A stretch of DNA of 64,000 bases from JBBATK01 sp046297095 (GTDB taxonomy: Bacteria > Bacteroidota > Ignavibacteria > Kapaibacteriales > NICIL-2): assembly GCA_046297095.1 (NCBI GenBank), contig JBKCNS010000040.1:183928-247927 (forward strand), written 5' to 3'. Below the pieces are notes generated by a model. The model saw only the letters and a program-made list of their open reading frames with translations, did not search any database and was not told where the DNA came from. The position numbers and the translations under genes are program-made. Of this stretch, positions 17,980-26,398 are shown piece after piece. Every line of letters begins with the position of its first letter. The stretch's first letter is position 1.

Positions 17980-18012
17980 AAAAAACCTCGAAGGGTTCCT
18001 TCGAGGTTTTTT
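17980..18012. terminator. Bidirectional terminator after tRNA-Arg
   Basis: A 15-bp stem (17980-17994 with 17998-18012) around a 3-base loop, with A-rich 5' and T-rich 3' flanks. It lies between the tRNA and the convergent TPR gene and probably serves both. Confidence 0.92.
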
Positions 18013-18029
18013 TTTGCTCTTTACTTCAC

Positions 18030-19220
18030 TCAAATTTGCTGCAATCTCTTCAGCGCCCGTACCGCTTCAGCAGATTTAGGATAGGTTTTGACTACCCGCT
18101 CGTAGCTTTTCTTTGCCTCGCTGTTCTTTCCCATACGAACATAACTTTCGGCGATCATCAACATACTCCCGCTCGCACGATCAAATGCCGGATACCCTAG
18201 TGCCTTCTTGTACCAACGAATGGCATCCTCATATTTCCCTAAACCAAAACACGACTCTCCTATCCAATAGCTGTTGCGCGCCAAACTCTCCGTTGATGCG
18301 CTCCGCGCATTGGACTTCTGCAACAATGTGATGCACTCGGCGTATTGTTTTCTTTTGAACAACTCCATCGCCTGGGAGAAAAGGTCCACAACATCTGCGG
18401 GGCCCGAAGAACCCTTGAAAGGTTTGTTCGCCGTGGATGTTTCTGTGTCTTTAATTACGTCTTTTGTACTTGCCACTTCCGGTCTTTTGGCAATTTCCTT
18501 TGAAGTTGACGCTCGAGACGCTCGAGACGCTCCAGACGCCCGAGACGACAATGAAGCCGCTGAACTACTACGCGTGCCTGATCGACTGTTTATCTTCTTC
18601 GGTGCCGAATTGGATGGCACCTCATCGCCGTCCGGCTCAATAACATCGTCGAAAGGATCGGTTGTGGCAACGGAGGACAGTGTGCTTGATGAGGTGTTGC
18701 GTTCTACGGGCAACGACTGTTGCTTTTTCGACTCTCCGGCAATAAGCCGGCTCGGGGATGGTTGGCGAACTTCACGTAGTTCGCGCAATTCATCCCGAAC
18801 ACTGTCTATGCGCGCATGCAAAGCAGCTTGCTCCTGTTGAACGCGCTCTATTTGCTCACGCAAAGGAAGAATGCGTTTGCGCTCCGAAGCTACAGAGCTG
18901 TCTTGAGGGGTTATAGTACGCGAGGGTGTTGAAGTGTACGCCGACGAGGAGTGAGACTCACGTGTATCAGTGGGCTCGCTTTGATTATTCTGATTGGGCT
19001 GATTATTCTGATTGAGCTGAGTTCGATTGCTTTGCCCGGCAGAGGATTGATCCACTTTACTGCCTTTGTTCCCATACCGTTTGGTTTTTAGCGGAGTGCC
19101 ACACGAAGATGCGAGCACTATGACGCATATCGCGACCATCTTGCACAGAACTGCCCGTGGCTCGTCATACGTAGCTAAACATCGGGAATGTTTGATAGGT
19201 CGGGCATCCATGCCGTTCAT
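18030..19220 (-). CDS. TPR protein resembling CpoB/YbgF, probable lipoprotein
   Basis: 396-residue exported protein. A hydrophobic stretch ending in LASSCG (Cys at about residue 40) looks like a lipoprotein signal, but the n-region is unusually long if translation starts at 19220; a start at residue 28 (MVAICVIVL) leaves it without positive charge. A low-complexity Gln/Asn/Ser linker follows, then a short coiled coil (about 115-150), a Ser/Arg-rich repeat, and three C-terminal TPR units (about 280-396). This order matches CpoB/YbgF, the Tol-Pal-associated coordinator of peptidoglycan synthesis and outer-membrane constriction. No tol-pal genes are nearby, so the role is inferred from architecture only. 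Confidence 0.65.
   Translation of the reverse strand: MNGMDARPIKHSRCLATYDEPRAVLCKMVAICVIVLASSCGTPLKTKRYGNKGSKVDQSSAGQSNRTQLNQNNQPNQNNQSEPTDTRESHSSSAYTSTPSRTITPQDSSVASERKRILPLREQIERVQQEQAALHARIDSVRDELRELREVRQPSPSRLIAGESKKQQSLPVERNTSSSTLSSVATTDPFDDVIEPDGDEVPSNSAPKKINSRSGTRSSSAASLSSRASGASRASRASTSKEIAKRPEVASTKDVIKDTETSTANKPFKGSSGPADVVDLFSQAMELFKRKQYAECITLLQKSNARSASTESLARNSYWIGESCFGLGKYEDAIRWYKKALGYPAFDRASGSMLMIAESYVRMGKNSEAKKSYERVVKTYPKSAEAVRALKRLQQI
18508..18543. repeat. Four 9-bp tandem repeats inside the TPR lipoprotein gene
   Basis: Consecutive units GACGCTCGA, GACGCTCGA, GACGCTCCA and GACGCCCGA encode an RAS/GAS tripeptide repeat in the linker of the CpoB-like protein. Such a repeat may vary in number between strains. 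Confidence 0.75.
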
Positions 19221-19382
19221 GTGTCAATGAGAGGTAACCTGGTCCACTTCAAACACTATTCATAGTCGAAGTCTCAGATCGTACACACTGCCGCGATGAC
19301 AGCACTGACATCAAATTCAGTTCATTCGATGCAGTTGCCCTATTTACCGAAGCTACCGGAGGGCAAGCGTCAACGTACGTCG

Positions 19383-19682
19383 TTAGGCGTTATCCGGATC
19401 TACTTCCGTAAGAGTTTCGTAGCTCACGTCTTGAGCAATCGCGTTAATACGGGCAATGTAATCGCCCACGAGTTCATCTTCCATCATATCATCAGCTTGG
19501 TCGAACGCTTCTTGATCTGCATAGATGGTTACTTCGGTGAACTCATTGTTCCGCTTGCGGAACACGAAGTACTCCAACCCGCGCTCTGCGTTGGCCTTGG
19601 TAAGGCGACGAACGAGTTCGTTGTAGGTGGGCATCGATTCTGCTGCTATGGAATAACTAACGGTAAACATTACGCGCGACAT
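19383..19682 (-). CDS. Small dimeric alpha/beta-barrel (antibiotic biosynthesis monooxygenase-like) protein
   Basis: 99-residue protein beginning MSRVMFTVSYSIAAES. The segments VMFTVSYSI, YFVFRKRNNEFTEVTIYADQEAFDQADD and DVSYETLTEV fit the ferredoxin-like ABM/YdhR fold, but no catalytic residues can be pointed to, so the function is unknown. The ATG at 19682 was chosen because the frame further upstream overlaps the promoter box. It is a single-gene unit with its own promoter. Confidence 0.5.
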   Translation of the reverse strand: MSRVMFTVSYSIAAESMPTYNELVRRLTKANAERGLEYFVFRKRNNEFTEVTIYADQEAFDQADDMMEDELVGDYIARINAIAQDVSYETLTEVDPDNA

Positions 19683-19721
19683 GAAAAACCCTTTCGTAAT
19701 AATCAATTGAAGAATCAGCGG

Positions 19722-19729
19722 CAAAGATA
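19722..19729 (-). promoter_or_regulatory. -7 promoter box of the small ABM-like gene
   Basis: TATCTTTG on the minus strand, 40 bases upstream of the ATG at 19682; a TTG lies 22 bases further upstream (19754-19752), slightly wider than usual. Confidence 0.5.
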
Positions 19730-19842
19730 CAACGCCACAGTAGAATCGGTGCAATGTGCTAAGGGCCTGTGCCCGGAACTGCGTGGTCTATGCAATAGAT
19801 TGACGCACGAACCTAAACCGGAGCTCGCCTTGCGCACTCAGC

Positions 19843-20250
19843 CTAGGTCTCTACGATAAACGTTCGCATACCCACATAATCTCCCTGCGATGTACGTCCA
19901 ATCACCAACACATCAACCTTATTCTCGCCAAACCACACCTGAACAGGCTTAGTGACATTGGCAAAAAACACATCACGCAACTCTTGAAACTGTAATGTTT
20001 CTTGCACTTCCTCCGGGGTATGCCACTCATACACATCCGTGACACCCTCAAAAAACTCTGCGGCATCGCTTTCGGAAATCAGAACGTCCTCCGGATGATG
20101 CAAATGAAAAGCAATGTTATCCAGTGTCATGGCTCCCTGTTCGGCTGTACGCCACACATACACGTCAATTGGCGCATCGGATTCGCTTGGATACAGAAGG
20201 CCTGTACACAAACGTTGCAAAGCGTCGATCAACTCATCGGTTTTCATCAT
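19843..20250 (-). CDS. Nuclease A inhibitor (NuiA)-like protein
   Basis: 135-residue homologue of NuiA, the Anabaena protein that blocks the sugar-non-specific nuclease NucA. Shared features from memory of NuiA: GLLYPSESDAPIDVYVW near the N-terminus (NuiA has GLLFMSES...), a Trp at position 76 (VYEWHTPEE), VDVLVIGRTSQGDYVGM, and the same C-terminal VET ending. The two proteins have the same length with the start at 20250, so the last residue is Thr135 as in NuiA, where it reaches into the nuclease active site. AAAGGA lies 6 bases before this ATG; an ATG directly against that site (20256) is less likely. The gene follows argS by 21 bases. No NucA-type nuclease is in the window. Confidence 0.8.
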   Translation of the reverse strand: MMKTDELIDALQRLCTGLLYPSESDAPIDVYVWRTAEQGAMTLDNIAFHLHHPEDVLISESDAAEFFEGVTDVYEWHTPEEVQETLQFQELRDVFFANVTKPVQVWFGENKVDVLVIGRTSQGDYVGMRTFIVET

Positions 20251-20271
20251 GTGCATTCCTTTGATACATCG

Positions 20272-21912
20272 TTACATTTTCTGCGGTGCCGCCAAGCCAA
20301 GCACAGCAAGGCCGTTATGCAAAACAGTTCTGGCCATTTGAGCTAGTTGCAAACGAGAGGAACGAATTTCTTCCTTCTCTCCGAGTATTCTACAATCATG
20401 GTAGAAGCTGTGAAAAGCAGCAGCAACTTCGCGCAAATAATCAGCGATCAAATGCGGCTCCATGGATTGAGCTGCACGGCGGATAACAATAGGCAGTTTG
20501 TCGCAAATCTTTACCAGCTCTCGCTCCGTGGGATGCTCTACCGTACACATCGCATCAGTATATCCTGTTGCCACACCCTGAGCCGCTGCGTTCTCGAATA
20601 AACTGCACAGACGAGCATGAGCATATTGCAAATAGAACACCGGATTCTTATCGCTTTGCTCCTTGGCAAGATTCATATCGAACACAAGCTGCGTATCTGC
20701 CGATCGCATAAGGAAGAAGAATCTGACGACATCCACACCCAGCTCTTCGATCAGATCATCAAGGGTAATCTGTTCGCCGTTACGCTTTGACAACTTGTAC
20801 GGCTGTCCGTCCCGCAGGAAGGACACCATTTGGTGTAACACTACTTTGATCTTCGAAGCATCAGCTCCAAGGGTGCGCACACCAGCTATTACCTCTTGAA
20901 CCGTAGAGATATGATCCGCGCCAAAGATATCTATCACCAAGTCGTCGCCACGCTCGCATTTGATTCTGTGATAGGCCATGTCGGGAAGACGGTACGTTGG
21001 CTCGCCTGACGACTTCACGATCACGCGGTCGTTCTCTAGTCCCATTTTGGACGTTGAAATCCACACAGCACCATCGCGCTCGTAAGCAAAGCCGGTGGAT
21101 TTGAGCTGCTTGATGGTACTTTCAATGATACCGTCTTCGTACAAAGAATTCTCGTTGAAGAATACATCGTGACGAACACCCAAGGTTTCCAGAGTACGCT
21201 TAATGGAAGCGAAGCACCACTCCTCGCCTTTCTTTTTGCAAACGGCAAGATTCTCCGGATTCTCCTCTTTTAGAGCTTCTCCGTGTTCCTGCACCAGTAA
21301 GCGGGCAATGTCCAGGATATACGCGCCTTTGTAGCCATTCTCTTCATCAAAGGGGAAATCTTCCTGGCCCAATACCTGGCGATATCGCGCATAGATTGAC
21401 CTGGCCAGATTATTCATCTGGTTGCCGCCATTGTTGAAGTAATATTCGCGGGTTACACGATAACCGGACCAGTCAAGTAGTGTTGAAATAGCATCGCCAA
21501 GCATAATATTACGGCCATGCCCGGGATGCAAAGGACCGGTGGGATTAGCACTCACATACTCAACATTTGCACCTTTACCGGCACCAAGATTATTCCTTCC
21601 GTAGGAATCACCCTCACCCAAAATTCCCTTTACTCGTTTGGAAAAATAGGCACCGTTATACTTGATATTAATAAATCCCGCGCCTGCAATCTCCACCGAG
21701 GAAATCATTTCGGGATCGGGCTGCAACGCTTCGATGATACGTTGAGCAATCACTCGGGGCGGTTTGCCAAGCTGTTTGGCTTTGAGCATCGCAACATTTG
21801 TGGACGCATCTCCATGCTCGGGGTTGCGAGGCACTTCGAACGCAAGGTCCCGAGGGTCGATGTCGCACGCAGCCAGGGCGGCGATAAAGAGTTGTTCCAG
21901 GTAATCGTACAT
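20272..21912 (-). CDS. argS: Arginyl-tRNA synthetase
   Basis: 546-residue class I synthetase that charges tRNA-Arg in the cytosol. Evidence: the N-terminal Add-1 domain, VEYVSANPTGPLHPGHGR containing the HIGH-equivalent HPGH, the KMSKS-like stretch PYKLSKRNGEQITLDDL, and a C-terminal anticodon-binding domain with SFYHDCRILG and RLQLAQMARTVLHNGLAVLG, typical of ArgS. The length is normal. It lies 7 bases after rsfS and is probably cotranscribed with it. The tRNA-Arg(ACG) in this window is one of its substrates. Confidence 0.97.
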   Translation of the reverse strand: MYDYLEQLFIAALAACDIDPRDLAFEVPRNPEHGDASTNVAMLKAKQLGKPPRVIAQRIIEALQPDPEMISSVEIAGAGFINIKYNGAYFSKRVKGILGEGDSYGRNNLGAGKGANVEYVSANPTGPLHPGHGRNIMLGDAISTLLDWSGYRVTREYYFNNGGNQMNNLARSIYARYRQVLGQEDFPFDEENGYKGAYILDIARLLVQEHGEALKEENPENLAVCKKKGEEWCFASIKRTLETLGVRHDVFFNENSLYEDGIIESTIKQLKSTGFAYERDGAVWISTSKMGLENDRVIVKSSGEPTYRLPDMAYHRIKCERGDDLVIDIFGADHISTVQEVIAGVRTLGADASKIKVVLHQMVSFLRDGQPYKLSKRNGEQITLDDLIEELGVDVVRFFFLMRSADTQLVFDMNLAKEQSDKNPVFYLQYAHARLCSLFENAAAQGVATGYTDAMCTVEHPTERELVKICDKLPIVIRRAAQSMEPHLIADYLREVAAAFHSFYHDCRILGEKEEIRSSRLQLAQMARTVLHNGLAVLGLAAPQKM

Positions 21913-21919
21913 GGCTGAA

Positions 21920-22354
21920 TCAGGAATTCTCTTCGGTTAATAATGATTGCATGACGTCACGCTCTTTGGCCTTTACCATGCGTCCCGAATCGGAAAGAGT
22001 AAACATTTCTGCATCGGCCCATAAGCGCTCGAGTTTGTAGAACGACCGCGCCTCTTTCTTCATGATGTGCACAGCCACATCGAAGTAGTCGAGCAACACC
22101 CAATTCATACTATCCCAACCCTCCGAACGTGGAGCCAAAATGCCCTCTGCCTTTGTGCGAGCAACGATCTCTTCTGCCATACTGCGAACCTGCGGCTCGG
22201 TCATACACTCGGCGATCACGAACCATTCGCAAGGAGAACCATCTATCTCTTTAATATTCAAGAAGATAACATTTGTCGCTTTCTTGTCTCGTGCTATGCG
22301 ACCACACAGCAACGCCAAGGCTTTTGCATCTTCTATTTTTGATTTTTTTGCCAC
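21920..22354 (-). CDS. rsfS: Ribosomal silencing factor RsfS
   Basis: 144-residue RsfS/YbeB/Iojap protein that binds uL14 and blocks subunit joining when nutrients are low. The core ALALLCGRIARDKKATNVIF ... WFVIAECMTEPQVRSMAEEI ... SMNWVLLDYFDVAVHIM is diagnostic. No ATG precedes the core. I chose the GTG at 22354, which begins VAKKSKIEDAK; a TTG 11 codons upstream (22387) is the alternative. The C-terminus is about 30 residues longer than in E. coli YbeB. It sits between a LytR_C protein gene and argS on the same strand. Confidence 0.92.
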   Translation of the reverse strand: MAKKSKIEDAKALALLCGRIARDKKATNVIFLNIKEIDGSPCEWFVIAECMTEPQVRSMAEEIVARTKAEGILAPRSEGWDSMNWVLLDYFDVAVHIMKKEARSFYKLERLWADAEMFTLSDSGRMVKAKERDVMQSLLTEENS

Positions 22355-22414
22355 GAATAACTTTCTGATTGATATACCCGCATTCAAACACAGACAAAAC
22401 CTATAGGTCTGTAC

Positions 22415-22858
22415 TCAACGATACGGACGTAATACATTAAAATCTCTGCCTAACACCACCGTACAATCGAGAACCAATGTAGTATCGATCTCCCGGCGTA
22501 CACTACCGTTGTCTATTCCTAGAGCATATGCTACGCGGGCCGCAGGAGCGGAATCGGCGGTAACATTTACTACAAATGACTTCGGAGTTTGAAATGACGC
22601 ATTTTGAACTTGCACCACATCGAACCCGCGGCGGCGAAGAAAATCGGTGGCTTTCTTTGCAATACCCGGTACATCAGTAGCATTCAAAATTTGAAGTTGA
22701 ATGGCCCTGGCGTGACTATCTGCCCCGATCACACTTTCTACCTGCACTTCTACCGGTGGTTGAATGAAGAACCGAACAATGAGCGCATAGCCAAAGGCAA
22801 CTACCACGGCCGCAAGAAGCACCGTCACCAGCAACCGAACAACGGATGCGTACTTCAT
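22415..22858 (-). CDS. LytR C-terminal domain protein, single membrane anchor
   Basis: 147-residue protein with an N-terminal membrane helix (about residues 7-30, RLLVTVLLAAVVVAFGYALI) and a C-terminal LytR_C-like domain (about 50-140) with IQLQILNATDVPGIAKKATDFL and SFVVNVTADSAPAARVAYALG. In FCB genomes this small protein is commonly found next to rsfS, and its function is unknown; a link to cell-wall ligases of the LCP family is only inferred from the domain name. ATG at 22858 preferred over the GTG three codons upstream. It lies between nuoI and rsfS. Confidence 0.75.
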   Translation of the reverse strand: MKYASVVRLLVTVLLAAVVVAFGYALIVRFFIQPPVEVQVESVIGADSHARAIQLQILNATDVPGIAKKATDFLRRRGFDVVQVQNASFQTPKSFVVNVTADSAPAARVAYALGIDNGSVRREIDTTLVLDCTVVLGRDFNVLRPYR

Positions 22859-22932
22859 ATCATGCACGGGATTAACTCGAAGAATTCTCTACTACGAATG
22901 CAATGCAACGGACCAACTTCGCGTAGCATCAG

Positions 22933-22944
22933 TACATCGATGTA
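22933..22944. repeat. 12-bp perfect palindrome downstream of nuoI
   Basis: TACATCGATGTA lies inside a larger imperfect inverted repeat with outer arms GCGTA/TACGC, 9-30 bases after the nuoI stop codon. It could be a protein-binding site or an mRNA 3'-end hairpin. No T run follows. Confidence 0.4.
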
Positions 22945-22952
22945 TGTACGCA

Positions 22953-23453
22953 TTAGCGGTACATGCGGAGAAATTCCAAACGGGCTTGCAGCTTAGACAC
23001 AGGCGTGAGTAGCCGATCTTTTCCAAAGATGGCATCTTCTTGTGTGTGGAATACAATGTCGTAGTCTTTGCTCATTACGATGGCCTCCTCGGGGCATACT
23101 TCCTCGCAATATCCACAGTAAATACAACGAAGCATATTGATCTCAAACAGAGCGGGATAGCGTTCTTTATCACGGGTCTGTGTTTCACCTGCCTGAACTT
23201 CGATGGCCAGCGCAGGGCATACCCGCGAGCACAATCCGCATGCTACACAACGCTCTCCGGCTTCTTCCTGAACCAACACGGGACGGCCGCGATAGCTGCC
23301 GGTAGGTTCCCAGCGAACTTCGGGGTACTGCCTGGTCATGTCCGGCTTGAACATAGTCGCAAACGTCGATCCTAAACCTTTGACGATTTCCGGCAGATAC
23401 AACTTCTCCCAGAAGGTCATTCGTTGCGCGCGTGTATTGGTCGTAACATTCAT
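22953..23453 (-). CDS. nuoI: NADH-quinone oxidoreductase subunit I
   Basis: 166-residue subunit of the peripheral arm of complex I, carrying clusters N6a and N6b. Two ferredoxin-type motifs are intact: CVACGLCSRVCP and CIYCGYCEEVCP. The N-terminal WEKLYLPEIVKGLGSTF segment is typical. It passes electrons between NuoG and the NuoB side and follows nuoH by 30 bases. It is the last nuo gene here; nuoJ-N are not adjacent, so the complex I genes are split in this genome. Confidence 0.95.
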   Translation of the reverse strand: MNVTTNTRAQRMTFWEKLYLPEIVKGLGSTFATMFKPDMTRQYPEVRWEPTGSYRGRPVLVQEEAGERCVACGLCSRVCPALAIEVQAGETQTRDKERYPALFEINMLRCIYCGYCEEVCPEEAIVMSKDYDIVFHTQEDAIFGKDRLLTPVSKLQARLEFLRMYR

Positions 23454-23483
23454 TGCTGTGTGTGCAAGTACGTTGAAAAGGTA

Positions 23484-24572
23484 TTAACGGATGATTCCCA
23501 TTGATTGAAGAACGGACATAACGCCGCCCGTGAGCAAGATATTCACGAGTGCTACGGGTAGCATCACTTTCCAACCCAAATTCATGAGCTGATCATAACG
23601 GAATCGCGGCAAAGTCCAACGAACCCAGATAAAGAAGAACAACAAAGCGCCTACTTTAGCCGAGAACGTTCCGAATTGAACCAAGGCCAGCATCACAGAG
23701 CCATCTTCTATTCCCAACAGTTGCTTGGCAAAGGGTGCGTCATAACCGCCCAGATAGAGGGTGGTCAGTACTGCCGACGACGTAACGATGTTAGCATATT
23801 CGGCCAAGTAGAACAATCCGAACTTCATTCCCGAATACTCGGTATGATAACCGCCCACAAGCTCCGGCTCTGCTTCAGGAAGGTCGAAGGGCGCTCTGTT
23901 TGTTTCGGCAAACGACGCCACCATGAAGATGATAAAACCAATGGGCTGGAAAAATATGTTCCACTTGCCATCTGCTTGAGACGTGATGATGGCGTTCATG
24001 TCCAACGAACCGGAGATCATCAAAACGGCGATCAGTGCCAAGCCCATCGACAATTCATACGAAATCATCTGAGCTGAGGAACGCAAGCCACCCATCAGCG
24101 AGTACTTGTTGTTACTGGACCAACCGGCTAGCGTCACTCCGTACACTGCAAGAGAGGTAAGAGCAAGAATAATCAATATGCCAACATTCACATTCGGAGC
24201 TAGAGCCACGTAGAACTTCTCGCCATGAGAATCGGTTATGTATCCCGCCGGTGAAATCACGCAGAATAGTGCCAGTGCAATAGCGATGGAAATCAACGGA
24301 GCCAACGCATGATAGAAGCGATCGGCATTGGCGGGGATAATATCTTCCTTCGTGTACAACTTAATAACGTCGGCCAATGGTTGAAGTAATCCAAATGGAC
24401 CAACGCGGTTCGGACCTACACGATATTGCATCCATGCGGAGATCTTCCGCTCTGCATACACAAGAAATGCCGCAATGGTCAACACCAGATTAAGTACAAT
24501 GAACCCCTTCGCAAGAGCGAACAGTGCCACATTGTGTATCACGGTGTCAAGTATTGATTGTACTACGTCCAT
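23484..24572 (-). CDS. nuoH: NADH-quinone oxidoreductase subunit H
   Basis: 362-residue integral membrane subunit with eight predicted helices that links the peripheral arm to the proton-pumping arm and forms much of the quinone site. Diagnostic motifs: AERKISAWMQYRVGPNRVGP, GLLQPLADVIKLYTKED, FAETNRAPFDLPEAEPELVG and RWTLPRFRYDQLMNLGWKV. The quinone-channel Arg and Glu residues in these motifs are present. Gap of 74 bases after nuoG and 30 before nuoI. Confidence 0.97.
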   Translation of the reverse strand: MDVVQSILDTVIHNVALFALAKGFIVLNLVLTIAAFLVYAERKISAWMQYRVGPNRVGPFGLLQPLADVIKLYTKEDIIPANADRFYHALAPLISIAIALALFCVISPAGYITDSHGEKFYVALAPNVNVGILIILALTSLAVYGVTLAGWSSNNKYSLMGGLRSSAQMISYELSMGLALIAVLMISGSLDMNAIITSQADGKWNIFFQPIGFIIFMVASFAETNRAPFDLPEAEPELVGGYHTEYSGMKFGLFYLAEYANIVTSSAVLTTLYLGGYDAPFAKQLLGIEDGSVMLALVQFGTFSAKVGALLFFFIWVRWTLPRFRYDQLMNLGWKVMLPVALVNILLTGGVMSVLQSMGIIR

Positions 24573-24646
24573 TGTTTACCCGATGAAATTGTTAGTTCGT
24601 TGTTTAGCTCACCCTATCGGCAACTCGGCTGCACGACCGGTTCTCC

Positions 24647-26398
24647 TTAGGGTTTCATGTAATGTGATTCGTACACAACCGCTTCAGGTTCAGCGTCGTT
24701 TACTTTGTGCAGTACAACTCCATTACGCTGGTCGAGCAGATCGTAGCTCATACCTTCCATACCCGTGGTTGACGATGCAATATCACCGAACACGGAAGAA
24801 GCATTTGTATACGACCACTCGCTTCCGCTTGCTTTGGCGATTCCTTGCAGAATCATCCATGCAGGACGACTGTCTCTTTTTTCTCCTTGTGTCCAACGGT
24901 CGTTCTGAGCACCAAACTTATCAAGGCGACTCATCTTCATTCCCATACGGCGAAGATTCTCCGTTGTAACCACGGCGGGCGTGAAGTGCTGAACCCGACC
25001 ATCGATATTGGTAAAGGTTCCTTCCACTTCCGCGTAGGTTGATGCTCCAAGTGCGGCACTTGCTGCATTCGTCAGAGAGCAAACATTGGGCGAAAGAACA
25101 ACGGAATACGAACACGATGCAAGGGCCTCAGTTACGGCCGGATCGGCGCACAACGCATCATCGCACAACACTACTACCGCTTTAGACGATCTGATTTTAG
25201 ATGCAACGTCCGTAGCCTCGATGCCTGTGATTCCCATCGATTCAAATCCGCGGGAGTTGGCGTTGCGATCTGCAACTCGAAGGAAGCTGTCGGCGAAGGC
25301 AGGGTCGTTGCGACGAACGTATACAACATTCTTCGAGGACACTACGTTCTTGGCAAACTTCTGTGCAGCGTAAGCATCTTCGTTCGTGCACTTGCCGCCA
25401 ACGATAAACAATACATCGCTGCCACTGTTTTTCAAGTTCGATGCTATGGTTGCAAAGGCTTCGTTCCAATCAGTTGTATGAAGGCTACCCGCATTTCTGA
25501 TATGGGCACCGGTCAGACGATTGTTGTTTACCCATGAGTACTGCGTGGTGCGGCCGGCATCACACATCCAGTAGTTGTTTACTCGAAGATTGGCACGTGG
25601 CTCCAGTCGGAGAATAGTGTTATCGCGAACGCCAATACTCATGTTACATCCGCGAGCGCATCCCGGGCATACGGAGTCGTTGAACGACATATCCCAAACA
25701 CGTGCTTTGAAACGGAAATCAATACTGGTTAGAGCGCCTACAGGGCATAGCTCAATGACATTCATCGAATAAGGCGAATCGAACTGTGTGCCTTCGAAGG
25801 TCTCGATGGTAACATGATCACCGCGCTGCACAAAGCTGAGCACGGGCTGCTGCGCAATCTCCGTGGCATAGCGAATACACCGAGAGCAGGAAATGCAACG
25901 TTCGCCGTCGAACATCACATTCGGGCCCCAGGCCACGCGTTTGTCTTTGTGATTCTTCCCTTCTACAAAACGGCTCTCGCCTTTGGAATACTTGTATGCA
26001 TATTCCTGCAGCTTACACTGACCTGCTTCGTCGCAGATGGGGCAATCCAAAGGGTGATTGATAAGCAAGAATTCCATCACTGCATTGGAAGCTTTCTCCG
26101 ACTTCTCATCGGCAGTGGAAACAATCATGCCGTCGGCCACGGGTGTGGAGCAGGCAATCTGAAGCTTCGGCATCCACGCCACTACGGGTTGACCGTTCTC
26201 ATCAAGTTCCGGCGCGCCATCGGCACCTTTCTTGGGAGAGCCCACGTTTACAAGACACATGCGGCAATTACCGGCAACGCTCAATGAAGGATGCCAACAA
26301 AAGTGCGGTATATGCATACCACTTTCGTGTGCCGCTTCAATAATCGTCTTTCCGGCTTGAGCTTCAATTTTCTGTCCGTTGATCGTCAATACAGGCAT
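24647..26398 (-). CDS. nuoG: NADH-quinone oxidoreductase subunit G
   Basis: 583-residue peripheral-arm subunit. Cluster ligands are visible: N1b at C34, C45, C48 and C83; N5 in H115-x3-C-x2-C-x5-C (119, 122, 128); N4 at C168, C171, C174 and C218. After that comes CPGCARGC ... C279 with spacing C-x2-C-x3-C-x27-C, the N7 site present only in some complex I forms (E. coli, Thermus). The C-terminal molybdopterin-type domain is degenerate and shorter than the about 900 residues of E. coli NuoG. GGAG precedes the start. First gene of the nuoGHI run; its promoter is not obvious. Confidence 0.95.
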   Translation of the reverse strand: MPVLTINGQKIEAQAGKTIIEAAHESGMHIPHFCWHPSLSVAGNCRMCLVNVGSPKKGADGAPELDENGQPVVAWMPKLQIACSTPVADGMIVSTADEKSEKASNAVMEFLLINHPLDCPICDEAGQCKLQEYAYKYSKGESRFVEGKNHKDKRVAWGPNVMFDGERCISCSRCIRYATEIAQQPVLSFVQRGDHVTIETFEGTQFDSPYSMNVIELCPVGALTSIDFRFKARVWDMSFNDSVCPGCARGCNMSIGVRDNTILRLEPRANLRVNNYWMCDAGRTTQYSWVNNNRLTGAHIRNAGSLHTTDWNEAFATIASNLKNSGSDVLFIVGGKCTNEDAYAAQKFAKNVVSSKNVVYVRRNDPAFADSFLRVADRNANSRGFESMGITGIEATDVASKIRSSKAVVVLCDDALCADPAVTEALASCSYSVVLSPNVCSLTNAASAALGASTYAEVEGTFTNIDGRVQHFTPAVVTTENLRRMGMKMSRLDKFGAQNDRWTQGEKRDSRPAWMILQGIAKASGSEWSYTNASSVFGDIASSTTGMEGMSYDLLDQRNGVVLHKVNDAEPEAVVYESHYMKP

